Source: CAURNT01 sp963539215 (GTDB lineage Bacteria; Fusobacteriota; Fusobacteriia; Fusobacteriales; Leptotrichiaceae). Taken from it: a stretch of DNA of 64,000 nucleotides. The notes under the pieces are model-generated. The model was not told the DNA's origin, did not search any database, and was given only the letters and a program-made list of their open reading frames with translations. Shown piece after piece: positions 63,435-64,000 of the stretch. The position numbers and the translations under genes are program-made. Position 1 is the first letter of the stretch, and each line of letters starts with the position of its first letter. The DNA lies in NCBI GenBank assembly GCA_963539215.1, contig CAUTJT010000003.1:62001-126000 (forward strand). Reading direction: 5' to 3'.

Positions 63435-64000
63435 TTATTCAGATCTTAAAGCTTCCATAGGAGAAAGTTTTGAAGCTTTCTTTGCAGGATAAATTCCAAA
63501 TATTAGTCCTGTTCCCATAGATACTGATAAAGACATAATTAATACACTTATTTTCAATATAGGTCTAATATGTAAGAATATTCCTACTATTGAAGCTAAA
63601 CCATAACCTAAAGATAGACCGATTAGTCCACCCATTAAAGTTAATATAACTGATTCTATTAAAAATTGTAGTAATATATGCTTATTCTTAGCACCTATTG
63701 CTTTTCTTAGTCCTATTTCAGTTATTCTTTCTGTAACAGATACTAACATAATATTCATAACACCTATACCACCAACAAGTAATGAAATACCAGCAATAAA
63801 TGATATAAAAATAGAAATCTTATCAAGTATACTCGTCACTTCTTTTAATTGATCACTCACTAAAGATACTTTATATAAATCATCTTGACCACTTTTAGCT
63901 TTAAGATAAGCTTTTAAAACTTTTACAGTTTCAGTCATCTTCTTTTCATCTTTAACTTTAAATGTAAATCCACTATTATACTCTTGGGCATCAACTGGTA
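63435..64000 (-). CDS. MacB-type ABC transporter permease, C-terminal part (runs off window)
   Basis: The frame is open to the end of the window, so the gene continues beyond 64,000; the visible part is about 188 residues. Three membrane helices are visible. GIGVMNIMLVSVTERITEIG and GLRKAIGAKNKHILLQFLIE are the MacB/FtsX family motifs, and the protein ends KKASKLSPMEALRSE, the canonical C-terminus. The extracytoplasmic domain ends at about DAQEYNSGFTFKVKDEK. It belongs to an ABC exporter whose ATPase gene is expected upstream, outside the window. Confidence 0.88.
   Translation of the reverse strand, partial: PVDAQEYNSGFTFKVKDEKKMTETVKVLKAYLKAKSGQDDLYKVSLVSDQLKEVTSILDKISIFISFIAGISLLVGGIGVMNIMLVSVTERITEIGLRKAIGAKNKHILLQFLIESVILTLMGGLIGLSLGYGLASIVGIFLHIRPILKISVLIMSLSVSMGTGLIFGIYPAKKASKLSPMEALRSE

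Noticed and set aside
1..64000. CRISPR array, rRNA, tRNA genes, insertion sequences
   Set aside because: No regularly spaced repeats, rRNA segments, tRNA cloverleaf or intact transposase gene was seen; tmRNA is the only tRNA-like gene.

Overview
The window comes from a very AT-rich, Gram-negative anaerobe of the Fusobacteriota, most likely the Leptotrichiaceae (Streptobacillus, Sneathia or Leptotrichia type). The call rests on three things. Base composition is extremely AT-rich. Outer-membrane features (signal peptides, beta-barrels with an aromatic C-terminus, a lipidated autotransporter) sit beside Firmicute-like housekeeping genes such as an NDxAKT-type ABC-F protein, a YqeK-type hydrolase and a DUF438/cupin pair. 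The gene neighbourhoods (yajC-amidase-GerMN-yqeK-rnr-smpB-ssrA; dnaX-rplI-dnaB-U32) also fit. Species was not determined; there is no rRNA or tRNA here.

Layout. 0-0.8 kb: exoA. 0.9-10.2 kb: a three-gene surface operon made of a 706-aa barrel-like protein, a 1906-aa lipidated S8 (subtilisin) autotransporter, and a 436-aa coiled-coil outer-membrane protein. 10.2-15.0 kb: a sucrose island, with a LacI-type repressor followed by PTS IIBC, sucrose-6-phosphate hydrolase and fructokinase behind a promoter and operator. 15.0-17.7 kb: yebC and lepA on the minus strand. 17.8-19.9 kb: a decayed phage-derived segment with a stand-alone alarmone-hydrolase-like HD protein, a truncated gpG-like tail protein and small ORFs, followed by about 0.65 kb of AT-rich DNA without genes. 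20.6-24.9 kb: mscL, DUF438 and cupin, a DnaQ-like exonuclease, a TRIC-type channel and an NlpC/P60 peptidase. 24.9-26.7 kb: a second phage remnant with a MuF-type head protein interrupted by one stop codon, a type-50-like polymorphic toxin domain, a candidate immunity gene overlapping it by 4 nt, and a frameshifted scaffold gene. 26.8-36.2 kb: DUF2130 predicted nuclease, a thymidine kinase with a dethiobiotin-synthetase-like C-terminal extension, a periplasmic protein, a giant FtsX-type permease split at a (TA)6 tract, a small secreted protein, a pseudouridine synthase, an AroE-like protein and a HAD hydrolase. 36.2-46.2 kb: dnaX, rplI, dnaB, U32 peptidase, an OmpR-type two-component system, truB, galU and the NAD(P)HX repair enzyme. 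46.2-46.6 kb: a 386-nt gap with two terminators and a candidate small RNA. 46.6-53.4 kb: coaBC, ttcA-like, cyclophilin, metallopeptidase, NUDIX, ABC-F and Ogg2-type glycosylase. 53.5-59.2 kb: yajC, amidase, GerMN protein, yqeK, rnr, smpB, then tmRNA (ssrA). 59.2-64 kb: ClC transporter, NAMPT-type phosphoribosyltransferase, a lipoprotein cyclophilin, a hypothetical gene, and a MacB-type permease running off the window.

How the genes work together. Sucrose is imported and phosphorylated by the IIBC protein, using an EIIA encoded elsewhere. It is then split to glucose-6-phosphate and fructose, and the fructose is phosphorylated by ScrK. The rnr-smpB-ssrA cluster is a trans-translation and RNA-decay module. 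The most unusual items are the MuF-toxin remnant with its possible immunity gene, the Tdk-BioD-like fusion, the permease split at a dinucleotide repeat, the lipidated S8 autotransporter with a very large catalytic-domain insertion, the stand-alone alarmone hydrolase in phage debris, and the unassigned small RNA. Start sites were adjusted where a Shine-Dalgarno sequence clearly favoured an internal ATG.
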